Origin: Actinokineospora iranica
GTDB taxonomy: Bacteria; Actinomycetota; Actinomycetes; Mycobacteriales; Pseudonocardiaceae
DNA: 64,000 nt
NCBI RefSeq assembly: GCF_900101685.1
Contig: NZ_FMZZ01000001.1
Span: 1,054,001-1,118,000 of the forward strand
Direction: 5' to 3'
The notes under the pieces: model-generated
Databases searched by the model: none
What the model was told of the DNA's origin: nothing
The model's input: the letters and a program-made list of their open reading frames with translations, nothing else
In this document: positions 1 through 7,594 of the stretch, piece after piece
Position numbering within the stretch: the stretch's first letter is position 1
Layout of the letters: every line of letters starts with the position of its first letter
Program-made: the position numbers and the translations under genes

Positions 1-81
1 TTGGCGTGCCGTCCGCCGGTCACCCGGGGGATCGGCCGGGTCTCCCAGTCATCCACCACGCCATCCTGTCAGCCGATCCGG

Positions 82-1167
82 TCACAGTGGATCGGCGTAG
101 CGGAAGTGCGCTCTTAAGGTTTCCTCACACGCCCGGATCGCGCGGCGCAGGCGGTGCTCGGGAGAGCCGGTAAGCAGTGTCCACGGCACGCCCCGCGCCC
201 GCAGGCCGCGGACGAACCGGGCGGTCATCCACGGCCGCAGGTGCTCGCCGTCGCGCCAGCCGTCCTGGTGGAACGGGACCCCGACGTGATCGGTCAGCAG
301 GTACAGCGCGGGCTTTCCACCGCTGGTGAAGTCGCCGTGCGGGCGGCCGAGGTACCGCTCGCACCAGACGGTCGCCGCCCAGGAGTCGTTGTCGCACACC
401 AAGATCGGCGTCTCGCCCGCCGCCGCGTCCTCGGCGGCGTCCTGGCGGGCCGCAATGTCGGCGAAGTCACCGAGCGTCCACACCAGATCTTCCGGCGCGG
501 GCGGCGGGCAGCCAGCCACCCGCGCGATGGCTCGCGCGGCGGCCAGCTTCTCCTCGGTGTGCAGCCTGCCGTGCTCGGGCACCCAGGGCGCCCCGTAGTG
601 CGCGGCGAGCGCCCGTGACAGCGTGGTCGTGCCGGTCGACTCGGCCCCGATGACGACGACCCGCGCGGCGAGGCCCCGCCGGGTCGGCCGGGCCAGCCTG
701 TGCCAGTGGGCGAACGGGTCGGCGCGCACCGCAGTGCCGGAGACGGGATAACGCTCGCGGTCAGGGTCTACCGCGACGTGCTTAGCGCCGAGCCGTGCCG
801 CTAACTCCTGCCCGTAGGACTCGCTGGTGAACACCGCGTCGACCACGGCGCCCGCCGGGTCGCCCTCGGCGATGGCGCGCCGGGCGAGCACGGACCGGAT
901 CACGCCCATGTGCAGGTCCCACACCGCGTCGTCGCGGTAGTCGACCGGGTGGTCGTCGAGGTCGCCGAGCACGGCGACGCCCGCGTCTGCGGCGTGTTCC
1001 GCGCTGAGCCACCGCACCCGGTCGGCGATGCTCAGCGACTCCACACTGGACCCGAGGACGGCGACCGTGGTCCGCTCGGACTCCCCGGCGGCCGTCCGCA
1101 CCAAGTGGTGGTGGCCCGCGTGCGGCGGGTAGAACTTGCCCAGCACGAGGGCGTGCCGGAATCTCAC
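82..1167 (-). CDS. nadR: NadR-like bifunctional NMN adenylyltransferase / ribosylnicotinamide kinase
   Basis: A 361-residue cytosolic protein. The N-terminal nucleotidyltransferase domain shows GKFYPPHAGHHHL near residue 10 and a VSGTAVR motif (ISGTxxR type) near residue 150, typical of NMN adenylyltransferases. The C-terminal half is kinase-like and starts with GAESTGTTTLS. By family this pair phosphorylates nicotinamide riboside and then adenylates NMN to NAD. The GTG start at 1167 overlaps the TGA of the PnuC gene by 4 bp, so uptake and salvage look translationally coupled. Odd point: the Walker A Lys (normally GK[ST]) is Thr here. Activity of the kinase half is therefore less certain than that of the adenylyltransferase half. 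Confidence 0.88.
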   Translation of the reverse strand: MRFRHALVLGKFYPPHAGHHHLVRTAAGESERTTVAVLGSSVESLSIADRVRWLSAEHAADAGVAVLGDLDDHPVDYRDDAVWDLHMGVIRSVLARRAIAEGDPAGAVVDAVFTSESYGQELAARLGAKHVAVDPDRERYPVSGTAVRADPFAHWHRLARPTRRGLAARVVVIGAESTGTTTLSRALAAHYGAPWVPEHGRLHTEEKLAAARAIARVAGCPPPAPEDLVWTLGDFADIAARQDAAEDAAAGETPILVCDNDSWAATVWCERYLGRPHGDFTSGGKPALYLLTDHVGVPFHQDGWRDGEHLRPWMTARFVRGLRARGVPWTLLTGSPEHRLRRAIRACEETLRAHFRYADPL

Positions 1168-1817
1168 GCCGCGGCCAGGGCCGGGGTGCGCAGGTCGGCC
1201 CACCAGGCGCGAAGACCCAGCGCGCACAGCGCCATGAAGCCGACATAGAGGATCGCGGTAAGCCACAGGTCCTTGTACGCGTAGAGCGGCACATAGATCA
1301 GGTCGGCGGCGATCCACAACCACCAGCACTCGACCTTCTTGCGCGCCTGGCCCCAGGTGGCCAAGAGAGACAACACAGTGGTCACCGCGTCCGGGAACGG
1401 CACCGTGGAGTCGGTGGCCGCCGCGAGGAGCCACGTGAGCGCGAGGGTGCCCGCGATTCCGATCCCGGCCAGCACCCGCCATTGCCGCGCGGTGGTTCGC
1501 GAGACCGCGAGAGCGCTGTGCCCTTCGCCGCCGCGCCGTTCGCCGCCGCGCAGCCACGCCCACCAGCCGTACACGGCGAGCGCGAGGTACACCGTCTGCA
1601 GCCATGCGTCGGCGTAGATGCCCGCGGTGATGAACAGCGCGAAGAACGCCCCGTTGTTCACGATCCCGATCGGCCAGTTCCACGGGTTCTGCCGAGCAAC
1701 CAGCCACACGCACAGCGCCCCGGTGAGGAACCCGATCACCTCCATCCGCGACGTCGGCGCCCCGAGCAGGGTGAAGGCGGTCGCCCGCAGCGGGTCGAGA
1801 ACCTGATCCAGCGCCAC
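1164..1817 (-). CDS. pnuC: Nicotinamide riboside transporter PnuC
   Basis: A 217-residue membrane protein with about seven hydrophobic segments. PnuC signatures are visible: NPWNWPIGIVNN near residues 44-55, the aromatic YGWWAW loop near 84-89, and an acidic-aromatic segment WWLWIAADLIYVPLYAYKD in the second half. The family imports nicotinamide riboside by facilitated diffusion, trapped by intracellular phosphorylation. The GTG start at 1817 is chosen because GAAGGG lies 7 nt upstream and PnuC homology starts there; a longer frame upstream has no PnuC character. It is the first gene of a two-gene operon with nadR. Confidence 0.92.
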   Translation of the reverse strand: MALDQVLDPLRATAFTLLGAPTSRMEVIGFLTGALCVWLVARQNPWNWPIGIVNNGAFFALFITAGIYADAWLQTVYLALAVYGWWAWLRGGERRGGEGHSALAVSRTTARQWRVLAGIGIAGTLALTWLLAAATDSTVPFPDAVTTVLSLLATWGQARKKVECWWLWIAADLIYVPLYAYKDLWLTAILYVGFMALCALGLRAWWADLRTPALAAA

Positions 1818-1857
1818 GGTGTCGCCCTTCGTCCGATGTCGCCTGAGCCTACGAAAC

Positions 1858-1887
1858 GCCGTTCGTCTCGTCGCTCGGCCGTTCGTC
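1858..1887. repeat. 20-bp-spaced direct repeat upstream of pnuC
   Basis: GCCGTTCGTC occurs at 1858-1867 and again at 1878-1887, exactly two helical turns apart. It lies 41 bp upstream of the pnuC start and 28 bp before the LexA box of the divergent gene. The arrangement suggests a tandem-site operator, perhaps for an NAD-biosynthesis repressor (inference). No regulator gene is adjacent. Confidence 0.4.
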
Positions 1888-1914
1888 GCAAGCCGTGGCC
1901 GAACCGGTTGCACG

Positions 1915-1938
1915 CCAGTCGAACATGTGTTCGACTGG
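1915..1938. promoter_or_regulatory. LexA (SOS) box
   Basis: TCGAAC-ATGT-GTTCGA at 1919-1934 matches the actinobacterial LexA consensus TCGAAC-N4-GTTCGA perfectly. The symmetry extends to 24 bp (1915-1938) with a single mismatch at the centre. It ends 4 bp before the preferred GTG start of the radical SAM gene, so LexA would cover the core promoter of a leaderless or near-leaderless transcript. Rv2578c of M. tuberculosis is, to my knowledge, also in the LexA regulon. Confidence 0.85.
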
Positions 1939-1942
1939 TCGT

Positions 1943-3883
1943 GTGCGATGGGATGGACAGCGGGTGGACAGGCGCCCCGCGGCTGAGACCGGCGAGCAGG
2001 CACTGCCTGGCTTGCCCGGTCTGGTGCGCAGCGTGCGGACGCCGGAGTTCGCCGGGATCGTCTTCCACGAGGTCCTGGCGAAATCGGTGCTGAACAAGGT
2101 GCCCGGGAGTTCGCCGATGCCCTTCGGGTGGACGGTGAACCCGTACCGCGGGTGTTCGCACGCGTGCAGCTACTGCCTGCACGGCGACACGCCGATCCTG
2201 ATGGCCGACGGCAGCACGAAACCGTTGGCGGAGCTACGGGTCGGCGACAGGGTCTACGGCACCGAGCGCCGGGGGAACTACCGGCACTATGTGCCCACGG
2301 AGGTGCTCGACCACTGGTCCACGGTGAAGCCCGCCTACCGGGTCACCTTGGCGGGCGGCACACAGCTCATCGCCAGCGGCGACCACCGGTTCCTCACCGA
2401 ACGCGGGTGGAAGCACGTGGCAGGCGCCATGTCGGGCCCCGCCCGCCGCCCGCACCTCACCGCGGGCAACAAGCTGATGGGCACCGGCCCGTTCGCCGCG
2501 CCGCCGAAGGACACCGTCGACTACCGCCGGGGCTACCTGTGCGGCGTGGCCCGCGGCGACGGCGGCCCACCGCCCGCCCCGGAGGTGGGCGCCCGGGTCG
2601 CGGAGTACCTGGAAGGCGACCTCGCGGTGCACCTCCCCGTCGAGTGGCCCGCCGCCCCGACCGACGAGTGGCGCAAGGGCCTGCTGGCGGGCGTCTTCGA
2701 CACCGACGGCACGTTCTCGCACCGCATCCTGCGCCTGCCGAACCTGGGCCCCCGCACCCTCGACGCGGTGGTCGAGGCGTTGGCCGCCTTCGGTTTCCAC
2801 CATGCCATCGAGTCCCGCCGCGCCCCCGGCGGCAAACGCTGCGTCCGGGTCGACGGCGGCCTCACCGAGCACCTGCGGCTGTTCCACCTGGTCGCGCCCG
2901 CGGTCACCGCCAAGCGCGCCATCGACGGCGCCGCCATCAAGTCCGGCGCCCGCCTCGGCGTCGCGTCGATCGAGCCGCTGGGCCTGGACCTGCCGCTGTT
3001 CGACATCACCACCGGCACCGGCGACTTCATCGCCAACGGTGTCGTGAGCCACAACTGCTTCGCCCGAAAATCCCACACCTACCTCGATTTGGACGCGGGC
3101 CACGACTTCGACACCCAGATCGTGGTCAAGGTCAACGCCGCCGAAGTGCTCGCCCGGCAACTCGCCGCGCCGCGCTGGACCCGCGAGCACGTCGCCATGG
3201 GCACCAACACCGACCCGTACCAACGCGCCGAGGGCCGCTACCGCCTGATGCCCGGCATCATCCGGGCCCTGGCGGGCTCCGGCACCCCCTTCTCCATCCT
3301 CACCAAGGGAACCGTCCTGTCCCGAGACCTTCCGCTGCTGTCCGCCGTCAGCACAGAGGTCCCGGTAGGCCTGGGAGTCTCCATCGCCCTGCTCGACAGG
3401 ACGCTCCAAAGCAGTCTCGAACCAGGAACCGCCAGCCCCCAAGCCCGCCTGGAACTGGTGCGCCGAATCACCGACGCGGGCCTGTCCTGCGGCGTGTTCG
3501 TCGCCCCGGTCCTCCCCGGCCTCTCCGACTCGGTGGAGCAGTTGGACGCCCTGCTGGCCGAGATCGCCGCCGCGGGCGCCACCGGCGTGACAGTGCTGCC
3601 CCTGCACTTACGCCCAGGCGCCCGAGAGTGGTTCGCCAGCTGGCTCGCCCGCGAACACCCCACGCTGGTCCCCTTGTACAGACGGGTATACGGCAAGGGC
3701 ACCAACGCCGACATCCGCTATCGCCGAGCTTTGGGAACCCGCGTCGCCCCCTTGCTCCGCCGCCACGGCCTAGCGCCCAAGGCCACCCGAGACGTCCAGA
3801 AGAACGACCGGTGGCCAGGCGGCAGCCTGCCCGCGGGAGCCCCGGAAGTGGAGGTGTCCCAAGAGCAGCTGACCCTCCTCTAA
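1943..3883 (+). CDS. Intein-containing Rv2578c-family radical SAM protein
   Basis: The 646-residue precursor splices to about 352 residues. The N-extein ends in GCSHACSY and the C-extein begins CFARKSHTYLDLD; joined, they rebuild the CxxxCxxC [4Fe-4S] motif of a radical SAM enzyme. The rest (TNTDPYQRAEGRYRLMPGI, ILTKGT) matches the spore photolyase-like Rv2578c family. Its substrate is unknown; SOS control suggests a role in DNA damage. The GTG at 1943 is preferred because the family starts with a [M/V]RW sequence; an upstream GTG at 1895 would run through the LexA box. There is no ribosome binding site, consistent with a leaderless mRNA. The final ~20 residues are acidic and low in homology. 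Confidence 0.93.
   Translation: MRWDGQRVDRRPAAETGEQALPGLPGLVRSVRTPEFAGIVFHEVLAKSVLNKVPGSSPMPFGWTVNPYRGCSHACSYCLHGDTPILMADGSTKPLAELRVGDRVYGTERRGNYRHYVPTEVLDHWSTVKPAYRVTLAGGTQLIASGDHRFLTERGWKHVAGAMSGPARRPHLTAGNKLMGTGPFAAPPKDTVDYRRGYLCGVARGDGGPPPAPEVGARVAEYLEGDLAVHLPVEWPAAPTDEWRKGLLAGVFDTDGTFSHRILRLPNLGPRTLDAVVEALAAFGFHHAIESRRAPGGKRCVRVDGGLTEHLRLFHLVAPAVTAKRAIDGAAIKSGARLGVASIEPLGLDLPLFDITTGTGDFIANGVVSHNCFARKSHTYLDLDAGHDFDTQIVVKVNAAEVLARQLAAPRWTREHVAMGTNTDPYQRAEGRYRLMPGIIRALAGSGTPFSILTKGTVLSRDLPLLSAVSTEVPVGLGVSIALLDRTLQSSLEPGTASPQARLELVRRITDAGLSCGVFVAPVLPGLSDSVEQLDALLAEIAAAGATGVTVLPLHLRPGAREWFASWLAREHPTLVPLYRRVYGKGTNADIRYRRALGTRVAPLLRRHGLAPKATRDVQKNDRWPGGSLPAGAPEVEVSQEQLTLL
2174..3055 (+). other. 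Intein with two LAGLIDADG-like motifs
   Basis: A 294-residue in-frame insertion. Block A is CLHGDTPILMADG, block B contains GDHRFLTERGW, and the C-terminal block is GDFIANGVVSHN followed by Cys. All splicing residues are present: Cys1, the block B His, penultimate His, terminal Asn and a +1 Cys. Between them lie YLCGVARGDG and GLLAGVFDTDG, which look like the two dodecapeptide motifs of a LAGLIDADG endonuclease. The total is short for a full endonuclease intein, so the nuclease may be reduced. The +1 Cys is the third cluster cysteine of the host enzyme, so the enzyme cannot work until splicing occurs. Confidence 0.93.
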
Positions 3884-4417
3884 GTCCTCTATGGACCACT
3901 GGATGGTGGTCGCACAGGACCAAATTGAATACCGGGGTCGCCTCCCACCACCTGGCTCCCATGCCGCACGCGGTCACCCCGCAGCCCGGCACCCGGGAAC
4001 CACGGTGCGGCAACACGGGCACGCCTGCTGTGGTTTCGAGGACCGGACGGGGCGTCACGGCCGCTTCCCCACCGACCAACGCGGGTTCCACCGGATCGCA
4101 GCAGACCCACCAGTCACCCTCCGGTGAGCCGCTGTCCGACGGGACAACGAACGCTCCGCCTTGGCAAGCAACGGACCGAGCGCGCCGAGGTCGGATCCGA
4201 CAAACCGCTGTTGTCGGGCCCGCTATCCGCAACGAAGCAGATCGAGCAGGCAAACGTCCAGGGCGGGAAAGCAGGCGTGTGCCGCGCGGCACGGGACTCG
4301 ACCCGCTCGACTTTCGCGAGCCTCGACGCCTTCCCACCCGAGGGTTCCCTGCCCGGGGACACGCGAACCCAGGACAGCCGGAATTCGCGTGCTTGGAACC
4401 GGAGCGGTGAGTCGCGG
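3884..4417. other. Non-coding stretch after the radical SAM gene
   Basis: About 530 bp with no reading frame that resembles a protein family or has a convincing ribosome binding site. Overlapping open frames on both strands are explained by high GC. I see no clear terminator. It leads into the repeat clusters at 4418-4697. Confidence 0.5.
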
Positions 4418-4697
4418 CTGGACTGGCGCACCAGTGCTGGACCGGCCGAGGTCACAGCTGGACCGGCGCGGCTGTCGCCGGATCGGTATGGTGCGAATGG
4501 CCCAACACAGCCAGCCCTGGACATGCGGGGGGCATTGGGCTGACGCTGCACCAGCGACACCACCACCCCACCCCGACACAACCACTGCCCCAACCAGCAG
4601 GGCGCAACCGGACCATCCCAACTGAGCCGCACCGACGGCGTTGCGACTGAACCGCGGCACCGTCGCAGCTGAACCGGACGTGCTCAAGCTGGATCGG
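4418..4697. repeat. Two clusters of a ~20-bp-spaced CTGRAYCGG motif
   Basis: Copies close to CTGGACCGG start at 4418, 4437, 4458 and 4478, spaced 19-21 bp. A second cluster has CTGAGCCG, CTGAACCG, CTGAACCGG and CTGGATCGG near 4622, 4647, 4669 and 4689, spaced 20-25 bp. The 130 bp between them lacks the motif. Roughly helical phasing and variable spacers argue for protein-binding sites or decayed tandem repeats rather than a CRISPR. Confidence 0.5.
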
Positions 4698-4844
4698 CGG
4701 TGAGCCGCCAACTCCTGGTGTCCGCGAACAGGCGGAGAACCGCGGCGGTGTCACCGACTTCGGCCGCGGCAGCGCATACCCACGGCATACCCACGGCACC
4801 GCAGGGTGAGGCGATGGTTTCGCGGGGCTGCCTGATGGGCGACT

Positions 4845-5010
4845 AGGTCCTGCTTCGAAGTACCGGTGCGTGCAGGCCGTGATCGGGGTGGTTCCTGGCG
4901 GTGCGGCCGCGGCGCCGCTCGTACCGGTGTCGTACTTGGGCGTCGCGGCCGTGCCGCCAGGGGCCGCATCCGACGCGGCTGGCGTGTGCCGGTACTCCGA
5001 GACAGGACCT
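4845..5010 (-). repeat. Dispersed palindromic repeat, copy 1
   Basis: A 166-bp element bounded by inverted ends (AGGTCCTG...AGTACCGG against the reverse complement ending CAGGACCT, about 18 of 22 positions). Read on the minus strand it aligns to 48805-48943, with two blocks of about 41 and 67 bp that I estimate at 85-90% identity. Copy 1 is longer by two insertions of about 11-16 bp. It abuts, and by 2 bp overlaps, the 3' end of the acetyltransferase gene at 5009. The minus frame stays open across the element and reads TAATPKYDTG, against TATTPKHDTG in copy 2. Confidence 0.75.
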
Positions 5011-5584
5011 AGCGGTCGGCGTGCGCCGGTTGCCCGGTGTCGGTCCAGTCGGTGCGTTGTAGTTCGTACTCGACTTCCCCGTGCTCGGTGCCGGGGAGTG
5101 GATCGTCGAAGTGGAGGTGGAAGGTCCGCACGTGTTTCAGGCCCGCTTTCGCCAGGACGCGGCGGGAAGCGGTGTTGACCGCCATGGTCTGGGCCCACAC
5201 GCGGCGGGCGCCGAGGTCGGTGAACGCCTTCCGGAGCAGGGCGCGCGACCCCTCGGTGGCGTAACCCCGGCCCCAGGCCGACGCCTTGAGGCGGTAGCCG
5301 AGTTCCACCTCCGCGACACTGCCGTCCTCGGGCGGTTGCAGGGCGAACCAGCCCACGAACTCCCCGGTGGAACGTTCGACGGCCGCCCAACGACCAGCCG
5401 GTCCTCGGTCGTAGGCGCGCAGAATCCCGGGCAGGACGTCATCCTCGATCTCCGCTCGCGGCGTCGGTTCGCCAGTGAGAAAACGCATGACCTCAGGGTC
5501 GCCGTCCAGCACCACGAGGTTGTCCACGTCCGCTTCGGTGAATCGACGCAGCACCAGCCGATCGGTCGCCAGGAAAACGCGCAC
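5009..5584 (-). CDS. GNAT family N-acetyltransferase (RimJ/RimL type)
   Basis: About 191 residues forming one GNAT domain. LATDRLVLRRFTEAD opens the fold, and AWGRGYATEGSRAL near the middle is the acetyl-CoA binding motif A (Q/RxxGxG/A). NTASRRVLAKAGLKHV is the usual motif B region. RimJ/RimL relatives acetylate protein N-termini or small amines; the substrate cannot be read from sequence. The GTG at 5584 is preferred because GAGAAAGG lies 6 nt upstream; an ATG at 5617 would add 11 residues before the fold. The 3' end touches dispersed repeat copy 1. Confidence 0.85.
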   Translation of the reverse strand: MRVFLATDRLVLRRFTEADVDNLVVLDGDPEVMRFLTGEPTPRAEIEDDVLPGILRAYDRGPAGRWAAVERSTGEFVGWFALQPPEDGSVAEVELGYRLKASAWGRGYATEGSRALLRKAFTDLGARRVWAQTMAVNTASRRVLAKAGLKHVRTFHLHFDDPLPGTEHGEVEYELQRTDWTDTGQPAHADR

Positions 5585-5617
5585 CACTGGCCTTTCTCGA
5601 CAGAAGGGCGTACTCAC

Positions 5618-6289
5618 TCGCCATTATGGACGGAACTGACTCTGCCGTCCACGGATTTTCCCGACTGCCGTCCCGCGACCGCGCCGTGATCAGGAGCTCC
5701 TGAGCCATCCGCACACCGGCAGACCCACCCGCTTTGCGGAGGCAATGTAGTGGGAACCCATCGGCCGTCCGCGGACTCTGATCTGGAGAACGCACCCGAT
5801 CCCAAGGAGGTCACACCACTGGAAGCCACCTTGTAACGAAGGAGTCAGCACGGCCCCCGTCAGCCGACGAGGACCGCGGGAAAAATTTCTGCTGACTTTT
5901 TTGCTCCAGGAGGGGACAACGACCGACTCTGGAGCGTTATAGAGGTGTAAGAGCAGCGCACTGCCGATGCAGTGCCAACGTATGTCCGCACGAGGCGTCT
6001 GGGGAGGCGCCTCACGGACAGGGGGGCCGCGAGGCCGGGATCCAACGGATCCACGTGTACGCAGGTTGTTAGACGATTTTCGCTTGGGGGACTAGCGAAT
6101 GAGTACGTTTCATGTTGTTGTGCCGTTTTGTCCGCAATCGGACCACCGCGGCCGCGATCGCGAATGGTAGGTCCGCCTGAGAGCGCCGACTTCCCGGTCG
6201 ACGCCGATTCTCCACAGTGTGACAGTGGTTCCGGCCCGCCCACCGAACTCGGGAGCCGGAGTCCGCCTGTCGCCCCGTCCTGACGGTGG
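5618..6289. other. Gene-poor intergenic region
   Basis: No convincing protein gene, apart from a possible 23-residue reading frame at 6099-6170. The stretch 6060-6130 is visibly richer in A and T than its surroundings. Open frames on the minus strand here have no family character and no start signals. It leads into the regulatory cluster at 6290-6395. Confidence 0.45.
6099..6170 (+). CDS. Possible 23-residue peptide
   Basis: ATG at 6099, stop TAG at 6168-6170. A GGGGGA sequence lies about 8 nt upstream. The product begins MSTFHVVVPFCPQ and ends DREW; I recognise no family. Support is limited to the start signal, the local AT-richer composition and the absence of another gene. It may be chance. 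Confidence 0.2.
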   Translation: MSTFHVVVPFCPQSDHRGRDREW

Positions 6290-6360
6290 CCTTCGAGGCT
6301 TCGATGCCTTTCGTTGCCTCGAAGGCTGCTGTTGACATCCGTGCTTGTCGCGGTAGGACT
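6290..6360 (+). promoter_or_regulatory. Inverted repeat plus sigma-70-like promoter
   Basis: CCTTCGAGGC (6290-6299) and GCCTCGAAGG (6316-6325) form a perfect 10-bp inverted repeat with a 16-nt spacer. Seven bases further on is TTGACA (6332-6337), followed after 16-17 bp by TAGGACT (6354-6360), a good -35/-10 pair for this GC content. The order looks like an operator or upstream hairpin in front of a promoter. No annotated gene starts downstream on this strand. Confidence 0.5.
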
Positions 6361-6362
6361 AT

Positions 6363-6395
6363 GGCCGGTCGGGGATATCTCCCGACCGGCCTTTT
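6363..6395. terminator. Strong intrinsic terminator
   Basis: GGCCGGTCGGG (6363-6373) pairs perfectly with CCCGACCGGCC (6381-6391) across a 7-nt loop and is followed by TTTT. It begins only 3 bp after the putative -10 element, so a transcript from that promoter would be very short. It may instead end a transcript that enters from the left. Confidence 0.7.
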
Positions 6396-6649
6396 CGCCG
6401 TGCGCTCTTTGCTCGATGGGGTGGGGCACCTGGCGGGCGTCGGTGTGCCCGGGCAGGCGGGCAGGCGCGCCGTTCACCTGGCGAATGCGGGTACGGCGGG
6501 CAGGGGGCGGGTTTGGTGCACCAACCAACCCCATTGAGGTGGGCAGGGTAGGTGCGGCTGGGCTGAACCTGGTGGCGGTTGATGGGCTGCTTGCACTCCA
6601 TCAAGCGCTTGGGCGTTTTGGGGCGGCAGGGCGACTGGGCCGTGTGGGG
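6396..6649. other. Intergenic low-complexity stretch
   Basis: About 250 bp of G-rich sequence with no gene. It contains a perfect 12-bp palindrome TTGGTGCACCAA at 6513-6524. CGGGCAGGGGGCGGG here recalls the G-rich repeats near 54.0-54.1 kb, but the similarity is short. Confidence 0.35.
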
Positions 6650-7543
6650 TTAAGAGGGTAGGAGGTTGTAGGCGCGGAGGGTCTTGAGGGACTCGATGGT
6701 CAACACGCCTGCCCACTCGAACTCGGTTACCGGGGTCCAGATGGCCCAGCGGGCCCGCCAGCCGCCGTCGGGGTGTTGGGTGGTGATCAGGGTGTTCAGG
6801 CTGGCCTCCATCTCGGCGTCGGTGAACCAGTGCCGGGCCAGGCTGTCGGGGGTGGGGGCGTACTCGTGGGGGGTGTGGAGTTCTGCCGGGTTGTAGCCGG
6901 GTGGGGTTTCACCCTCGGCGCCCAGGCGGACATGGCCGCTTTCGCGGACCAAGGCGCCGATGTGGGTGGCGGCCGCCGCTGCGCGGGGGCGGTCGGTGGC
7001 GGCGTCCAGGAAGGTGACGCAGGCCAGTGCCTCGTAGGGGTGGGTCGAGGTGAGGGATTCGATTCGGGGCCAGCAGAAGGCGGCGGCTCGGTCGACCCAC
7101 GGGTGAGTCACTCCCGACCGCCAGAGGGTGGCTACCAGGTTGGCTGTGGGGAGTAGGGAGCCCTCGTAGGTTTCCGGGACCGCCCACCAAGGGGCGCGTG
7201 GGTAGTCGAGGGCGTTCGGGTGGACGAAGGGGACACCGCCGTCTGGTGCGGTGATGGAGTCCAGGTAGTCGCAGACGGCGTCGTCGGGTTTGGCTCCTGC
7301 CTCGTGCAGGATGTGCAGTGCCGAGAGGACTGTCACGGGCTGGCTGCCGGGGCCTCGGCCGTCGGGTTCGAGGGCGTTTCCGTAGCCGCCGTCGGGGTTT
7401 CGGTAGGCCGCCAGGGCGGTGAGGACCGGTTCCGGTGCGCCCGTTCCGAACAGGAACTCGAACCGCCTGCGCTCCAGGATGCGGGCTGTGCGCAGGATGA
7501 ACGTCTCCGCGAGGCGCATGGCCTCTCCGCTGAATGTCTTCAC
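6650..7543 (-). CDS. Prenyltransferase/squalene-oxidase-repeat-like protein, function unknown
   Basis: 297 residues rich in alpha-toroid repeats of the kind found in prenyltransferases and terpene cyclases: AYRNPDGGYGNALEPD near residue 50, a middle segment with PDGGVPFVHP, and TTQHPDGGWRARW near the C-terminus. No DxDD or DDxxD catalytic motif is visible, so catalytic terpene chemistry is not supported. No signal peptide is visible. It is the next minus-strand gene after relA (52-bp gap), so it may share that transcript. An internal ATG at 7519 is an alternative start. Confidence 0.7.
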   Translation of the reverse strand: MKTFSGEAMRLAETFILRTARILERRRFEFLFGTGAPEPVLTALAAYRNPDGGYGNALEPDGRGPGSQPVTVLSALHILHEAGAKPDDAVCDYLDSITAPDGGVPFVHPNALDYPRAPWWAVPETYEGSLLPTANLVATLWRSGVTHPWVDRAAAFCWPRIESLTSTHPYEALACVTFLDAATDRPRAAAAATHIGALVRESGHVRLGAEGETPPGYNPAELHTPHEYAPTPDSLARHWFTDAEMEASLNTLITTQHPDGGWRARWAIWTPVTEFEWAGVLTIESLKTLRAYNLLPS

Positions 7544-7594
7544 ACAGACAAGGTAAGCGTGGCTACCCGTCGAGTCTTGTACGAATCGGACCTC

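Noticed and set aside
4114-4632. 172-residue minus-strand reading frame
   Set aside because: No family resemblance, no ribosome binding site, composition like shadow frames, and it covers the CTGRAYCGG repeats.
4418-4697. CRISPR array
   Set aside because: Repeats are 9 bp, degenerate and without uniform spacers; no cas genes in the window.
5860-6534. 224-residue minus-strand reading frame
   Set aside because: Low-complexity, no start signal, runs through the inverted repeat, promoter and terminator of the other strand.
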